IMG/VR virus record: IMGVR_UViG_3300037042_001101 | Coordinates: 1 to 30,461 of that record | Length of the DNA: 30,461 nt | Strand: one strand, 5' to 3' | From: a virus | Part shown: one piece after another, positions 1-6,326 of the stretch | How the letters are laid out: every line of letters starts with the position of its first letter | How positions within the stretch are numbered: position 1 is the stretch's first letter | Translations under genes and position numbers: made by a program | Notes under the pieces: model-generated | What the model was told of the DNA's origin: nothing | Databases searched by the model: none | What the model saw: the letters and a program-made list of their open reading frames with translations, nothing else

Positions 1-12
1 GGACAAATACAA

Positions 13-138
13 ATGACCAAAAGATATTGGTGGCAATTGTATAAAAAAGGTTGGTATAAACATAAAGATTTTTGGGGTTGTTTATGGTGGATTAGATTTA
101 AGTGGAGTAAACAAGATGAACATTTTAAAAACAAATAA
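13..138 (+). CDS. Small Trp-rich hypothetical protein ending in FKNK
   Basis: A 41-residue reading frame starts at ATG 13 and stops at 136-138. It is very rich in Trp, Lys and aromatic residues (for example WGCLWW near the middle) and ends in HFKNK. No family is recognised. Its last codons are the same bases that form the A-rich initiation leader of the next gene, whose ATG lies 4 nt after the stop. Part of it lies in the 50-bp sequence repeated at the right end of the window. A-rich sequence precedes the start, as for other genes here. It is likely an early accessory gene, but its short length keeps confidence moderate. Confidence 0.5.
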   Translation: MTKRYWWQLYKKGWYKHKDFWGCLWWIRFKWSKQDEHFKNK

Positions 139-168
139 GATTATGAAACAAACAGCAGTAGAATGGTT
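119..168 (+). repeat. 50-bp perfect direct repeat, left copy
   Basis: The 50 bases from 119 to 168 occur again without mismatch at 30328-30377. The repeat covers the A-rich leader plus the first codons (MKQTAVEWL) of a small gene; the two genes diverge straight after. It is therefore a shared gene start rather than a terminal repeat of the phage genome. Confidence 0.85.
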
Positions 169-358
169 AATTGAGCAAATGTCGCAATCAACAACAATGA
201 AAGGTTGGATTGAAATATTTGATAAAGCCAAAGAAATGGAAAAGGAACAACAATTAGAATTAATACAATTTTTAGCAGATAGAGAAGATTTTAAAGAACA
301 TTCTTCAATGTCTATTTTTATTGCTGAAGATTTTTTAAACCAATTTAAAAACAAATAA
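143..358 (+). CDS. Small conserved phage protein of the MKQTAVEWL type
   Basis: This 71-residue acidic, helical protein starts MKQTAVEWLIEQ. An in-frame ATG at 116 exists, but it would make the protein start inside the previous gene's end and the repeated leader. ATG 143 is preferred because it follows the recurring A-rich leader directly and aligns with the start of the paralogue at 30352. Proteins starting this way are, from memory, common in Bacteroidota phages; their function is unknown. It ends in QFKNK, so its last codons again form the leader of the following gene at 363. Confidence 0.75.
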   Translation: MKQTAVEWLIEQMSQSTTMKGWIEIFDKAKEMEKEQQLELIQFLADREDFKEHSSMSIFIAEDFLNQFKNK

Positions 359-362
359 TATT

Positions 363-542
363 ATGAAAGATTTATTAGACTTCAACAGATTTAGAATGGA
401 AGCGATGCAGGAACAAATTTGCAAATTAGAACACCATATTTCAACATTAGAAACCTATGTTTTTGAATTAGCAGATTTAGATTGCCCGGATGAATACAAA
501 ACAATAGTTAAAAAGGAAATTTACAACTCAAAAAACAATTAA
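363..542 (+). CDS. Small coiled-coil hypothetical protein
   Basis: A 59-residue frame runs from ATG 363 to TAA 540-542. Residues 10-40 are a heptad-like helix (MEAMQEQICKLEHHISTLE), consistent with a short coiled coil, followed by a CPDEY turn and a lysine-rich tail. It starts 4 nt after the previous stop and ends 1 nt before the ERF gene start, so it sits tightly in the recombination operon. No function is recognised. A role as a small partner of the annealing protein is only a positional guess. Confidence 0.7.
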   Translation: MKDLLDFNRFRMEAMQEQICKLEHHISTLETYVFELADLDCPDEYKTIVKKEIYNSKNN

Positions 543-543
543 A

Positions 544-1113
544 ATGGCTACAAAGGAATTAACATTAAACAAAAAATTATCTTTAATTCAGAAAGAATTT
601 AAAGCAAGTAAATCAAAGTTTAACAGCTTTGGAAAATACAATTTTAGAAGTGCAGAAGATATATTAGAGGCACTTAAACCATTTAACGAAAAGTACCAAG
701 TGAATTTTACAATTACGGAATCAATAGAGGAAACACAATTTTTACAATTTCCAATGTTACGTTCTACAGCCTCTATAAATGATGATGTAGATTCTATTTC
801 TGCTACCGCTATAGTTGGTATTGATTTAGAACAAAAAGGAATGCAAATGCCACAAAAATTTGGTTCGGCATCAAGTTATGCTAAAAAGTATGCTTTAGGT
901 AATTTATTACTAATTGATGATACACAAGATTCAGATGCAGTTAATAAGCACGACAAAGAACCTGTAGCAGATGAAAAGAAATTTTTAAATAAAAACACAC
1001 CGGAATTTAATAAAGCTATTGAATATCTAAAAAATGGTGGTAGTTTTACAGCGATTGAATCAAAGTATAAAATGGCTAAAGAAGTACGTGCAGAATTGTT
1101 AAAAATAAAATAA
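544..1113 (+). CDS. erf: ERF-family single-strand annealing protein
   Basis: This 189-residue protein fits the ERF (essential recombination function) superfamily, which anneals complementary single strands during phage recombination and genome circularisation. The family hallmarks are visible: YNFRSAEDI near residues 28-36, a central beta-rich part with repeated alternating residues, and the strongly typical stretch around residues 105-135 (GSASSYAKKYALGN followed by an acidic DDTQDSDA). The length is usual for the family core. The C-terminal 50 residues are a basic, helical tail. It lies upstream of the SSB gene, and a RecE-like exonuclease is encoded at 6310-7083, which together make a plausible exonuclease/annealase/SSB set. 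Confidence is high for the family and moderate for the exact role. Confidence 0.9.
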   Translation: MATKELTLNKKLSLIQKEFKASKSKFNSFGKYNFRSAEDILEALKPFNEKYQVNFTITESIEETQFLQFPMLRSTASINDDVDSISATAIVGIDLEQKGMQMPQKFGSASSYAKKYALGNLLLIDDTQDSDAVNKHDKEPVADEKKFLNKNTPEFNKAIEYLKNGGSFTAIESKYKMAKEVRAELLKIK

Positions 1114-1168
1114 TAAATCTGAATAGCTGACAACAGAAAAAAAAGGTAAGCAAATTAAAAATAATAAT

Positions 1169-1468
1169 ATGGGTGCATTAATTAATTTAAGTTTACGAGT
1201 AGACAAATTACCAAAAGAAAAATTTGTACAGGGTAAAGATGGGGCGGTTTATTACAACTTTACAATAGGTGTAAACGATGAATCAAACCAATGGGGGCAA
1301 AATGTTTCTGCTACAGATTCACAAACCAAGGAGGAACGTGAGGCAAAAAAGCCAAAATCGTACCTTGGAAATGGAAATGTGGTTTGGACCGATGGAAACA
1401 TTAAACTTGCTGACAAAAAGCAAGAGGTTAGTTCAAAAGAAATGGTAACAGATGATTTACCTTTCTAA
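1169..1468 (+). CDS. ssb: Single-stranded DNA-binding protein (SSB-like)
   Basis: This is a 99-residue OB-fold-like protein. It opens with short beta strands (INLSLRVDKL), has a glycine/asparagine-rich middle, and ends in DDLPF, which closely matches the conserved acidic C-terminal tip (DDxPF) by which bacterial and phage SSBs recruit partner proteins. It is shorter than the typical bacterial SSB of about 170 residues, with almost no linker. It follows the ERF gene and is closed by a strong terminator directly after its stop, so it probably ends the left early transcript. SSB coats single-stranded DNA and would assist ERF-mediated annealing and replication. Confidence 0.85.
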   Translation: MGALINLSLRVDKLPKEKFVQGKDGAVYYNFTIGVNDESNQWGQNVSATDSQTKEEREAKKPKSYLGNGNVVWTDGNIKLADKKQEVSSKEMVTDDLPF

Positions 1469-1475
1469 ATTTAAC

Positions 1476-1502
1476 AGGGTAGTGTAAAAGCTACCCTTTT
1501 TT
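1476..1502 (+). terminator. Rho-independent terminator after ssb
   Basis: The stem AGGGTAG (1476-1482) pairs with CTACCCT (1491-1497) across an 8-nt loop, followed by a run of T to 1502. It begins only 8 nt after the SSB stop codon. It is one of the few GC-rich stretches in this AT-rich region. Confidence 0.85.
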
Positions 1503-1522
1503 AAAACAAAGAAAACAATAAT

Positions 1523-2365
1523 ATGGATATAGAGGCACAAAGATTATTAATGCAAATGTTTGAGGAGGATTGCTTTATAAATCCATTAGAAAAAATAGAA
1601 TATCCTAAACCCGCAATTTCATTTGGAACAAAATCATATGAAACAAAAGATGGATCAAAAGAATATCCGGTACCATTAGGAACATATGGAAACTTCAGTT
1701 TTGTACAGGCACCTCCAAAATCAAAGAAAACATTTTTTGTTAGTTTATTATCAGCTATTTATTTAGCAGAACATTTGGAATCGTTTTGTGGTGATTTAAA
1801 GGCAAACAGGGAAAATAAACATTTGATACATTTTGATACAGAACAAGGTAATTTTCACGCTCAAATGGTATTTAAACGCCCTTTAGATATGATTGCAAAA
1901 AAAACTGATAAATATCATACATTAGCATTAAGGCAATTATCATTTAAAGAACGTGTTGATTTTATTGAATATTATCTTTATGATAAATTAGAAGGAAAGG
2001 AAATAGGTTTGGTTATTATTGATGGTATTGCGGATTTATGCAGTGATGTTAATAATATTGAAGAATCAAATTTAGTTGTTCAAAAGTTAATGAAATGGTC
2101 CAAGGAATTAAATTGCCATATAGTAACAGTTATTCATAGTAATTTTGGTTCAGATAAACCAACCGGGCATTTAGGTTCATTTTTAGAAAAGAAAGCAGAA
2201 ACACAGATTCAATTAGAATTAAATACAATTAACAAGGGATTAGTAACAGTATCTTGCAAACGAAGTAGAAACGCACCATTTGAAAATTTTAGTTTCAAGG
2301 TTAATAGTTTTGGATTGCCACAGGTTGAAGGTGCTTTTTACGACCCACTAAAAGATATATTTTGA
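1523..2365 (+). CDS. RecA-fold ATPase, RepA/AAA_25-like replicative helicase
   Basis: This 280-residue protein has the layout of a RecA-fold helicase of the RepA/AAA_25 group. A beta strand and P-loop lie at residues 58-70 (FVQAPPKSKKT), an acidic strand at 102-108 (LIHFDTEQ), and Walker B at 161-171 (IGLVIIDGIAD, with Asp167). A sensor-like strand follows (HIVTVIHSN), then a conserved-looking GHLGSFLEKKAE segment. The P-loop is unusual: the glycine normally just before the catalytic Lys is a Lys, and the first Gly is an Ala. The fold and neighbourhood (SSB, ERF, sigma factor) suggest it unwinds DNA for phage replication. It could instead be another AAA ATPase of recombination. It overlaps the next start by TGATG. 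Confidence 0.75.
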   Translation: MDIEAQRLLMQMFEEDCFINPLEKIEYPKPAISFGTKSYETKDGSKEYPVPLGTYGNFSFVQAPPKSKKTFFVSLLSAIYLAEHLESFCGDLKANRENKHLIHFDTEQGNFHAQMVFKRPLDMIAKKTDKYHTLALRQLSFKERVDFIEYYLYDKLEGKEIGLVIIDGIADLCSDVNNIEESNLVVQKLMKWSKELNCHIVTVIHSNFGSDKPTGHLGSFLEKKAETQIQLELNTINKGLVTVSCKRSRNAPFENFSFKVNSFGLPQVEGAFYDPLKDIF

Positions 2366-2658
2366 TGCAAACAACAATTAAAACACATTTAGATGAATTA
2401 CAAATTTCAGCAGCACGAATGTTGGTATTAAATTCAGATAATAAAATGTTAATAAATTATTTTAAAGATTTAACAGAAAAGTTGTTATATTTACAACAAT
2501 TAGTACAAATGGATTTAAATTATAATTGGGTTGAAATAGAAAACATAATAAACCTATTAAAAAAACAAGATTCTGAATTAACGGATATTAATATAAATTT
2601 TAGTATTAAAGAAATAACAACAGAAAAAAAACAGGCATTTATTAAATTTAAAATTTAG
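2365..2658 (+). CDS. Hypothetical helical protein
   Basis: This 97-residue protein starts at ATG 2365, whose first base is the last base of the upstream TGA; a TTG one codon earlier is a less likely start. It is mostly helical with Leu/Gln-rich heptads around residues 30-70 and a lysine-rich C-terminus. No family is recognised. Translational coupling to the helicase-like gene suggests it is made together with it, and it could be a small helicase partner. Confidence 0.7.
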   Translation: MQTTIKTHLDELQISAARMLVLNSDNKMLINYFKDLTEKLLYLQQLVQMDLNYNWVEIENIINLLKKQDSELTDININFSIKEITTEKKQAFIKFKI

Positions 2659-2660
2659 AT

Positions 2661-2885
2661 ATGGAATTATTTATAGTTATATTAGTAGTTATTTTAGCAT
2701 TAGTATTTTTAGCAACAAGTTTTTTTAATTGCGATGTTATTATAACACCAATTAAAGGAGTAATGTTTGGTGCTTTATACAACGATGATGTTTATGATAT
2801 TGAAACAGATCACACAATACAGATAGTAATATTATTTATATCATTTAACTTTTTATGGACAACTTCAAATGGCTTGAACAAGTAG
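2661..2885 (+). CDS. Small membrane protein
   Basis: This is a 74-residue protein with a strongly hydrophobic N-terminus (residues 1-22, rich in Ile/Val/Leu/Phe) and a second hydrophobic stretch near residues 54-68. Two membrane spans are plausible, or a signal anchor plus one span. The C-terminal codons overlap the start of the sigma-like gene by 31 nt in another frame. No function is recognised. Its place between replication genes and the sigma factor is typical of early accessory genes that act on the host envelope, but this is only a guess. Confidence 0.65.
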   Translation: MELFIVILVVILALVFLATSFFNCDVIITPIKGVMFGALYNDDVYDIETDHTIQIVILFISFNFLWTTSNGLNK

Positions 2886-3397
2886 CAAAACACCACAGGG
2901 AATGGATTAAAACTATTCAGAAACTTGGTGAATATGACTATGCAGAAGATATAGTACAAGAATCCTATATTGCCTTAATGAAGTATGCAAACGCAGAAAA
3001 GTTAATTGATGATAAAGGAAATGTACGAAAAGGTTATATGTTTTTTACATTACGATCTTTATATTATCAATACTACAATAAAAAGAAACTTGTAAATAAG
3101 GTGCCTTTTGATGGATGCTGGGAATTATTTGATGATTCAAACATTGAGGAACACAATGCCTATAATGATATTTGTTTAATGATTGATAATGAGATTGATA
3201 ATTGGCATTGGTATGATAAAAAGCTATTTAAAATATACAGAGATACTGATATGTCTATGCGGGATATTGCAAGTGAAACAAACATTAGTTTAATTTCAAT
3301 ATTTCATAGCATAAAAAATTACAAGGAAATACTTAAAAACAAATTTCAAAAAGATTACCAAGATTATATTACTAACGATTATAATAACATTTATTAA
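2855..3397 (+). CDS. Sigma-70-like RNA polymerase factor
   Basis: This 180-residue protein looks like a compact sigma factor. Residues 28-45 (YAEDIVQESYIALMKYA) match sigma region 2.1/2.2, which contacts core RNA polymerase. Aromatic and basic residues at 60-78 (MFFTLRSLYYQYYNKKK) fit regions 2.3/2.4, which melt and read the -10 element. Residues 130-158 form a helix-turn-helix (MSMRDIASETNIS) like region 4. The acidic middle resembles the linker of ECF-type factors. Sigma-like genes are known in several phages as switches to late transcription. Two promoter-like sites in the structural region share a motif different from the early promoters and are candidate targets. Function as a true sigma is inferred from fold signatures only. 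Confidence 0.75.
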   Translation: MDNFKWLEQVAKHHREWIKTIQKLGEYDYAEDIVQESYIALMKYANAEKLIDDKGNVRKGYMFFTLRSLYYQYYNKKKLVNKVPFDGCWELFDDSNIEEHNAYNDICLMIDNEIDNWHWYDKKLFKIYRDTDMSMRDIASETNISLISIFHSIKNYKEILKNKFQKDYQDYITNDYNNIY

Positions 3398-3408
3398 ATT
3401 TTAAAATT

Positions 3409-3774
3409 ATGGCTACAAAAAAAGCAAAGGGTTTAGGTGATACAATAGAACATATCACAGAGGTAACAGGAATTAAAGCGGCAGTAGAAATGTTTAGCAA
3501 AGCAACAGGAATAGATTGCGGTTGCGATGAACGTAAAGCTAAATTAAACGAATTATTTTCGTATTCAAGAAAAGTTAATTGTTTAACTGAAAAAGATTAT
3601 AATTTATTAGGTGAATTAATTACTAAAAATCAATTAACACCTGCGGACCAACAAATATTAACTGATATTTATTACAATGTATTTAATTATCGTTTGCAGT
3701 TAAGTGCCTGCGGATCCTGTTGGGCGGGTAAGGTCCAGGAATTAAAAAAAGTTTACAACGAATATAAAGTGTAG
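3409..3774 (+). CDS. Conserved Cys-pair phage protein (DCGCDERK type)
   Basis: This is a 121-residue helical protein with two cysteine clusters: DCGCDERK near residues 37-44 and ACGSC near 103-107. The pairs CxC and CxxC could together hold a zinc ion. Proteins with the DCGCDERK motif and a late CxxC are, from memory, widespread in Bacteroidota phages, always without a known function. The gene is preceded by a basic N-terminus and followed directly, with no gap, by a nuclease gene. A structural or DNA-processing role is possible. Confidence 0.75.
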   Translation: MATKKAKGLGDTIEHITEVTGIKAAVEMFSKATGIDCGCDERKAKLNELFSYSRKVNCLTEKDYNLLGELITKNQLTPADQQILTDIYYNVFNYRLQLSACGSCWAGKVQELKKVYNEYKV

Positions 3775-4176
3775 ATGATAAATTGGAAGGAATCAGATTT
3801 ATTTAATTGGTTAAAAGAAAATGTATATCCTGATTTAATTAAAGCCAAGAATCAAATGTCCAGGTGGGATTGTTATAGTCCCGCCACAGGGCATAGATTA
3901 GAACTTAAATGCAGAAAGGCACATTATCCAACATTATTACTTGAAAAGAAAAAGTACGATGCTATGAAAATGGAATGTGAAAAACATTTAGACACACCAA
4001 TGTATTTTAATTCAACTCCAAAAGGGATTTATTCATTTAATTTAAATATAATTATACCGGAATGGGAAACAAATTTTAAGAATCCGGAAACAACACAATT
4101 TTACAAAACAAACAGAATAGAAAAAGAAGTAGCATATTTAGAAATAACAAAATCAAAACAATGGAAAACAATTTAA
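3775..4176 (+). CDS. Small PD-(D/E)XK nuclease-like protein
   Basis: This 133-residue protein shows a likely PD-(D/E)XK core. Asp32 sits in WDCYSPATGHR; after a turn comes the strand RLELKCRK, giving Glu43-Leu-Lys45, and then the helix LLLEKKKYDAMK. Such small enzymes include phage Holliday-junction resolvases and VRR-type nucleases. Here the substrate cannot be told from sequence. The ATG directly follows the upstream stop, and its end overlaps the next gene by 16 nt, so it belongs to the early replication operon. A structure-specific role in replication or recombination is the best guess. Confidence 0.65.
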   Translation: MINWKESDLFNWLKENVYPDLIKAKNQMSRWDCYSPATGHRLELKCRKAHYPTLLLEKKKYDAMKMECEKHLDTPMYFNSTPKGIYSFNLNIIIPEWETNFKNPETTQFYKTNRIEKEVAYLEITKSKQWKTI

Positions 4177-4520
4177 TTCAACAGGAATATTTAAAATCAG
4201 TTTTATTAAGTCAATTATTACTTGAGGCAAACGAGGGTTTATTTTTTACAACACAATACAAACAACAAATTAAGCACAAAATTAATAGTTTAAATAAGGA
4301 CCTTGAGGAAACAGTCCGAAATGAATATAAAATAATTTATAATACAGATCCGGAAACAACTACCAACATATTAAATAGCATTGAATCAATAATTAAAAAA
4401 TTACAAACAAGTTCAATAGATGAATTAGTATTTATGAATGCGGTTATTGATAAATATAAGGAAAATAAAGAATGGTTTAAAGAATACGGGGAAACTGAAT
4501 TTTTAAAATTAAATGAGTAA
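4161..4520 (+). CDS. Hypothetical helical protein
   Basis: This 119-residue, Leu/Glu/Lys-rich, almost entirely helical protein has heptad-like spacing around residues 5-60 and 70-90. No domain is recognised. It overlaps the upstream nuclease gene by 16 nt and the next gene by 8 nt, so the three are translationally coupled. The length and the N-terminal helix pattern loosely recall DnaB N-terminal or loader-type helical domains, but no motif supports that. Confidence 0.7.
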   Translation: MENNLIQQEYLKSVLLSQLLLEANEGLFFTTQYKQQIKHKINSLNKDLEETVRNEYKIIYNTDPETTTNILNSIESIIKKLQTSSIDELVFMNAVIDKYKENKEWFKEYGETEFLKLNE

Positions 4521-4776
4521 AAAACAGGAACCAACATATTCACCTACAGAAGAAGAAATACAATGTAGTTATATATGTAATAAAAATGATTTAGCATACG
4601 TAATTCAACCAATACAATATACAAAGAGGTACAAAGTAATTAAGTTTCAAATATCAAACAGGTTAGAAGTACATACATATAAAGAAAATAATATTGATAT
4701 TGAATTTACAGAATACGATGCTTTAAAAAAAACAATGGAACTTTATAAATTACACGCAAAAAGATTTAACAAATGA
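4513..4776 (+). CDS. Hypothetical protein
   Basis: This 87-residue protein has a beta-rich middle (KRYKVIKFQISNRLEVHTY), an acidic loop and a C-terminal basic helix. The middle reads like a small strand-strand domain of the kind seen in uncharacterised phage proteins. It overlaps both neighbours (8 nt upstream, ATGA downstream). No function is recognised. Confidence 0.7.
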   Translation: MSKKQEPTYSPTEEEIQCSYICNKNDLAYVIQPIQYTKRYKVIKFQISNRLEVHTYKENNIDIEFTEYDALKKTMELYKLHAKRFNK

Positions 4777-4865
4777 AATTTATATTAATAATAGCATTTT
4801 ACGAATTAATAAGGTCAAAACTAATTTGGCTTTGGTATTACTTAATTAAACAAGCAAACAAATGA
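4773..4865 (+). CDS. Very small membrane-like peptide
   Basis: A 30-residue frame starts at ATG 4773, which overlaps the upstream TGA, and stops at 4863-4865, where the next ATG overlaps again. The first 11 residues are hydrophobic and a Trp/Tyr-rich stretch (LIWLWYYL) follows, so it could sit in a membrane. The perfect ATGA couplings on both sides are the main support that it is translated. Confidence 0.5.
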   Translation: MKFILIIAFYELIRSKLIWLWYYLIKQANK

Positions 4866-5032
4866 AAATAAGCGAATTACCTGAAGATATTAAAAAAAAG
4901 GCATTACTAAATCAATTAATCTATGGTAAAAATTTAGATACAGATTTTTTACAAGGTGCTTTTATTTGGAAAGATACAAATGAAGGGCATTTATTTTGGC
5001 AAAAATTAAGAAATAAACAAGCGAAAAAATGA
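4862..5032 (+). CDS. Small hypothetical protein
   Basis: A 56-residue frame is coupled by ATGA overlaps on both sides. It begins MKISELPEDIKKKALLNQL, a pattern of a short amphipathic helix often seen at the start of small phage proteins. A Trp/Phe-containing middle (GAFIWKDTNEGHLFW) and a basic tail follow. No function is recognised. Confidence 0.65.
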   Translation: MKISELPEDIKKKALLNQLIYGKNLDTDFLQGAFIWKDTNEGHLFWQKLRNKQAKK

Positions 5033-5223
5033 AAGATACAATAGTAGAATCGGTAATAGAACAATTTAAACAACGTTCAGAAGCAGGAATAAATAAATAT
5101 GGTGTTACACTTGATAGAGAAGATTTAAACGCTTTAGAATGGCTACAACATCTTCAAGAAGAATTAATGGATGCAACATTATACGTTCAGAAACTAAAAG
5201 AAAAATTAAATGACAAAGAGTAA
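5029..5223 (+). CDS. Small MazG-like helical phage protein
   Basis: This 64-residue helical protein (QRSEAGINKYGVTLDRED then ALEWLQHLQEELMDATLYV) looks like a common small phage family. From memory it resembles the N-terminal part of dATP/dGTP pyrophosphohydrolase or MazG-like all-alpha proteins, where acidic ExxE-type residues on helices bind Mg2+. Here HLQEELMDA supplies such an acidic helix, but the protein is too short for a full enzyme unless it works as a multimer. It is coupled by ATGA to the upstream gene. A nucleotide-pool role is possible but unproven. Confidence 0.65.
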   Translation: MKDTIVESVIEQFKQRSEAGINKYGVTLDREDLNALEWLQHLQEELMDATLYVQKLKEKLNDKE

Positions 5224-5347
5224 ACAATCACCGCTACAAAGAATAAATAGAATAATGGATTTCTTATGGAAACGTGGAAACAATAAAGAATCTGTTAATG
5301 AAGTATATCGAAAAATAATTAATGAAAGGCTATCTCAAAAGAGGTAG
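5210..5347 (+). CDS. Small basic hypothetical protein
   Basis: This 45-residue basic protein (starts MTKSKQSPLQRINRIMDFL) overlaps the upstream gene by 14 nt. Its last codons (LSQKR, stop) lie inside the terminator hairpin: the TAG at 5345-5347 is the end of the 3' arm. It closes the left early operon. It has two short helices and no recognised function. The Arg/Lys content would suit nucleic-acid binding. Confidence 0.6.
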   Translation: MTKSKQSPLQRINRIMDFLWKRGNNKESVNEVYRKIINERLSQKR

Positions 5348-5356
5348 TTTTTTTTT
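5330..5356 (+). terminator. Terminator overlapping the end of a coding region
   Basis: The stem CTATCTC (5330-5336) pairs with GAGGTAG (5341-5347) across an AAAA loop, with one G-U pair, followed by nine T. The 3' arm contains the stop codon of the preceding gene. It separates the first early operon from the promoter at 5366-5407. Confidence 0.85.
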
Positions 5357-5365
5357 AGTTAATTT

Positions 5366-5407
5366 TTTGTTAAAATGTATTTTATGTTAAAAAGTTGTTT
5401 ATATTTG
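5366..5407 (+). promoter_or_regulatory. Early promoter P1 (Bacteroidota type)
   Basis: The -7 box TATATTTG is at 5400-5407 and the upstream box TTTATGT at 5381-5387. A further TTTGTTAAAA lies at 5366-5375. The same three elements at nearly the same spacing occur at 13502-13543, and weaker at 7093-7135. TAnnTTTG matches the known Bacteroidota -7 consensus. It is followed by an AAAAACAAA leader and ATG 5440. Confidence 0.8.
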
Positions 5408-5439
5408 CATATATAATTAAACAAATAAAAACAAAAATT

Positions 5440-5556
5440 ATGAAAACAATCTCACAACAACAAGTACAATTTCTTTTAAACGCATTAGATAAAGGGGAAA
5501 TAACAAAGGACAAATTTATAGAAATTATAAAATTATTAAATGATAGTTTAAAATAA
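5440..5556 (+). CDS. Small hypothetical protein, first gene after P1
   Basis: A 38-residue frame (starts MKTISQQQVQFLLNALDKG) follows the P1 leader directly. It is two amphipathic helices joined by a GEITKD turn, which resembles an EF-hand-like or small dimerisation motif, but it is too short to classify. Its position as first gene of a promoter-led operon suggests high early expression. Confidence 0.65.
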   Translation: MKTISQQQVQFLLNALDKGEITKDKFIEIIKLLNDSLK

Positions 5557-5561
5557 ACATT

Positions 5562-5669
5562 ATGAAAACAGAAAAAATAACAATGAGGGTACAAAGATTT
5601 GGTAATGTAGTTATTACGCAATTTATTCAAAACAAAAAAATAATAGAAACAACAGTAAAATACAATTAA
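5562..5669 (+). CDS. Very small hypothetical protein
   Basis: A 35-residue frame starts 5 nt after the previous stop. It is basic with alternating beta-type residues (MRVQRFGNVVITQFIQ), so it may form a small beta hairpin. No family is recognised. Support comes from operon spacing and the A-rich leader. Confidence 0.55.
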   Translation: MKTEKITMRVQRFGNVVITQFIQNKKIIETTVKYN

Positions 5670-5680
5670 AAACAAACACT

Positions 5681-5890
5681 ATGACAAAGCAAGAAATTAT
5701 TGACAGATTAGAAAACATTACTTGGTTAATGGCGGAAATTGAAAACACCTATGTTAAACACGAATTAGAGGAAATTACAGAAGCATTAAGAACTGAATTT
5801 AATTGTTCTGATACGTATGAACAAGAAGTAAAAGATGTATTAAATTACGATGAAACAATGTTTAATTTAAACAACTTAAAAATAAGATAA
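5681..5890 (+). CDS. Small acidic helical protein
   Basis: A 69-residue acidic protein (ITWLMAEIENTYVKHELEEITEALRTEF) made of two likely helices. It is the third gene of the P1 operon, and its stop TAA shares its last A with the next ATG. No function is recognised. The size and charge resemble small phage proteins that bind and block host factors, without specific evidence. Confidence 0.7.
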   Translation: MTKQEIIDRLENITWLMAEIENTYVKHELEEITEALRTEFNCSDTYEQEVKDVLNYDETMFNLNNLKIR

Positions 5891-6126
5891 TGAAAACAGC
5901 AATACAGGAATTATTTAGCCAATTAGAAATTGAGCATCCTAATTTATTTAACACAAATACTTTAGAGGGTAGAAAGTTTATAAATGATTATTATAAGTTT
6001 TTTGAATTAGAAAAAAAACAAATTATAGAGGCACACGGAAATAAAACTAAAAAATCAGGTGGTATTTCTAATTATACATTTATTTTAACAGGTGAAGATT
6101 ATTATAACGAAACATTTAAATTATGA
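5890..6126 (+). CDS. Hypothetical protein
   Basis: This 78-residue mixed alpha/beta protein begins MKTAIQELFSQLEIEHP and contains an IIEAHGNKTKKSGG turn and a short beta stretch (YTFILTGEDYY). It is coupled to both neighbours by 1-nt and 4-nt overlaps. Similar short proteins starting with a QELFxQLExxHP helix are familiar in Bacteroidota phages; their function is unknown. Confidence 0.7.
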   Translation: MKTAIQELFSQLEIEHPNLFNTNTLEGRKFINDYYKFFELEKKQIIEAHGNKTKKSGGISNYTFILTGEDYYNETFKL

Positions 6127-6326
6127 ACGAACTTGCATTAATTAAAATTCAATCTAAAATACTTGGTTTAGATAGGGAATTAAAACAATATGTGGATGAA
6201 TTATTATCCGGACAAGGTTTATTAAATGAGGACCAATTAAGTAAAATTATTAACAGCATAACACGTGAATTAAGTATTTATAACTATATTTTAAAACAAA
6301 TAATAAAAGATGGAAACAACAATTAA
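6123..6326 (+). CDS. Small helical hypothetical protein
   Basis: A 67-residue, Leu/Ile-rich, all-helical protein. It overlaps the upstream gene by ATGA and the exonuclease gene by 17 nt. The tight coupling to the exonuclease suggests that it could be a small partner of that enzyme, but the sequence itself gives no motif. Confidence 0.7.
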   Translation: MNELALIKIQSKILGLDRELKQYVDELLSGQGLLNEDQLSKIINSITRELSIYNYILKQIIKDGNNN

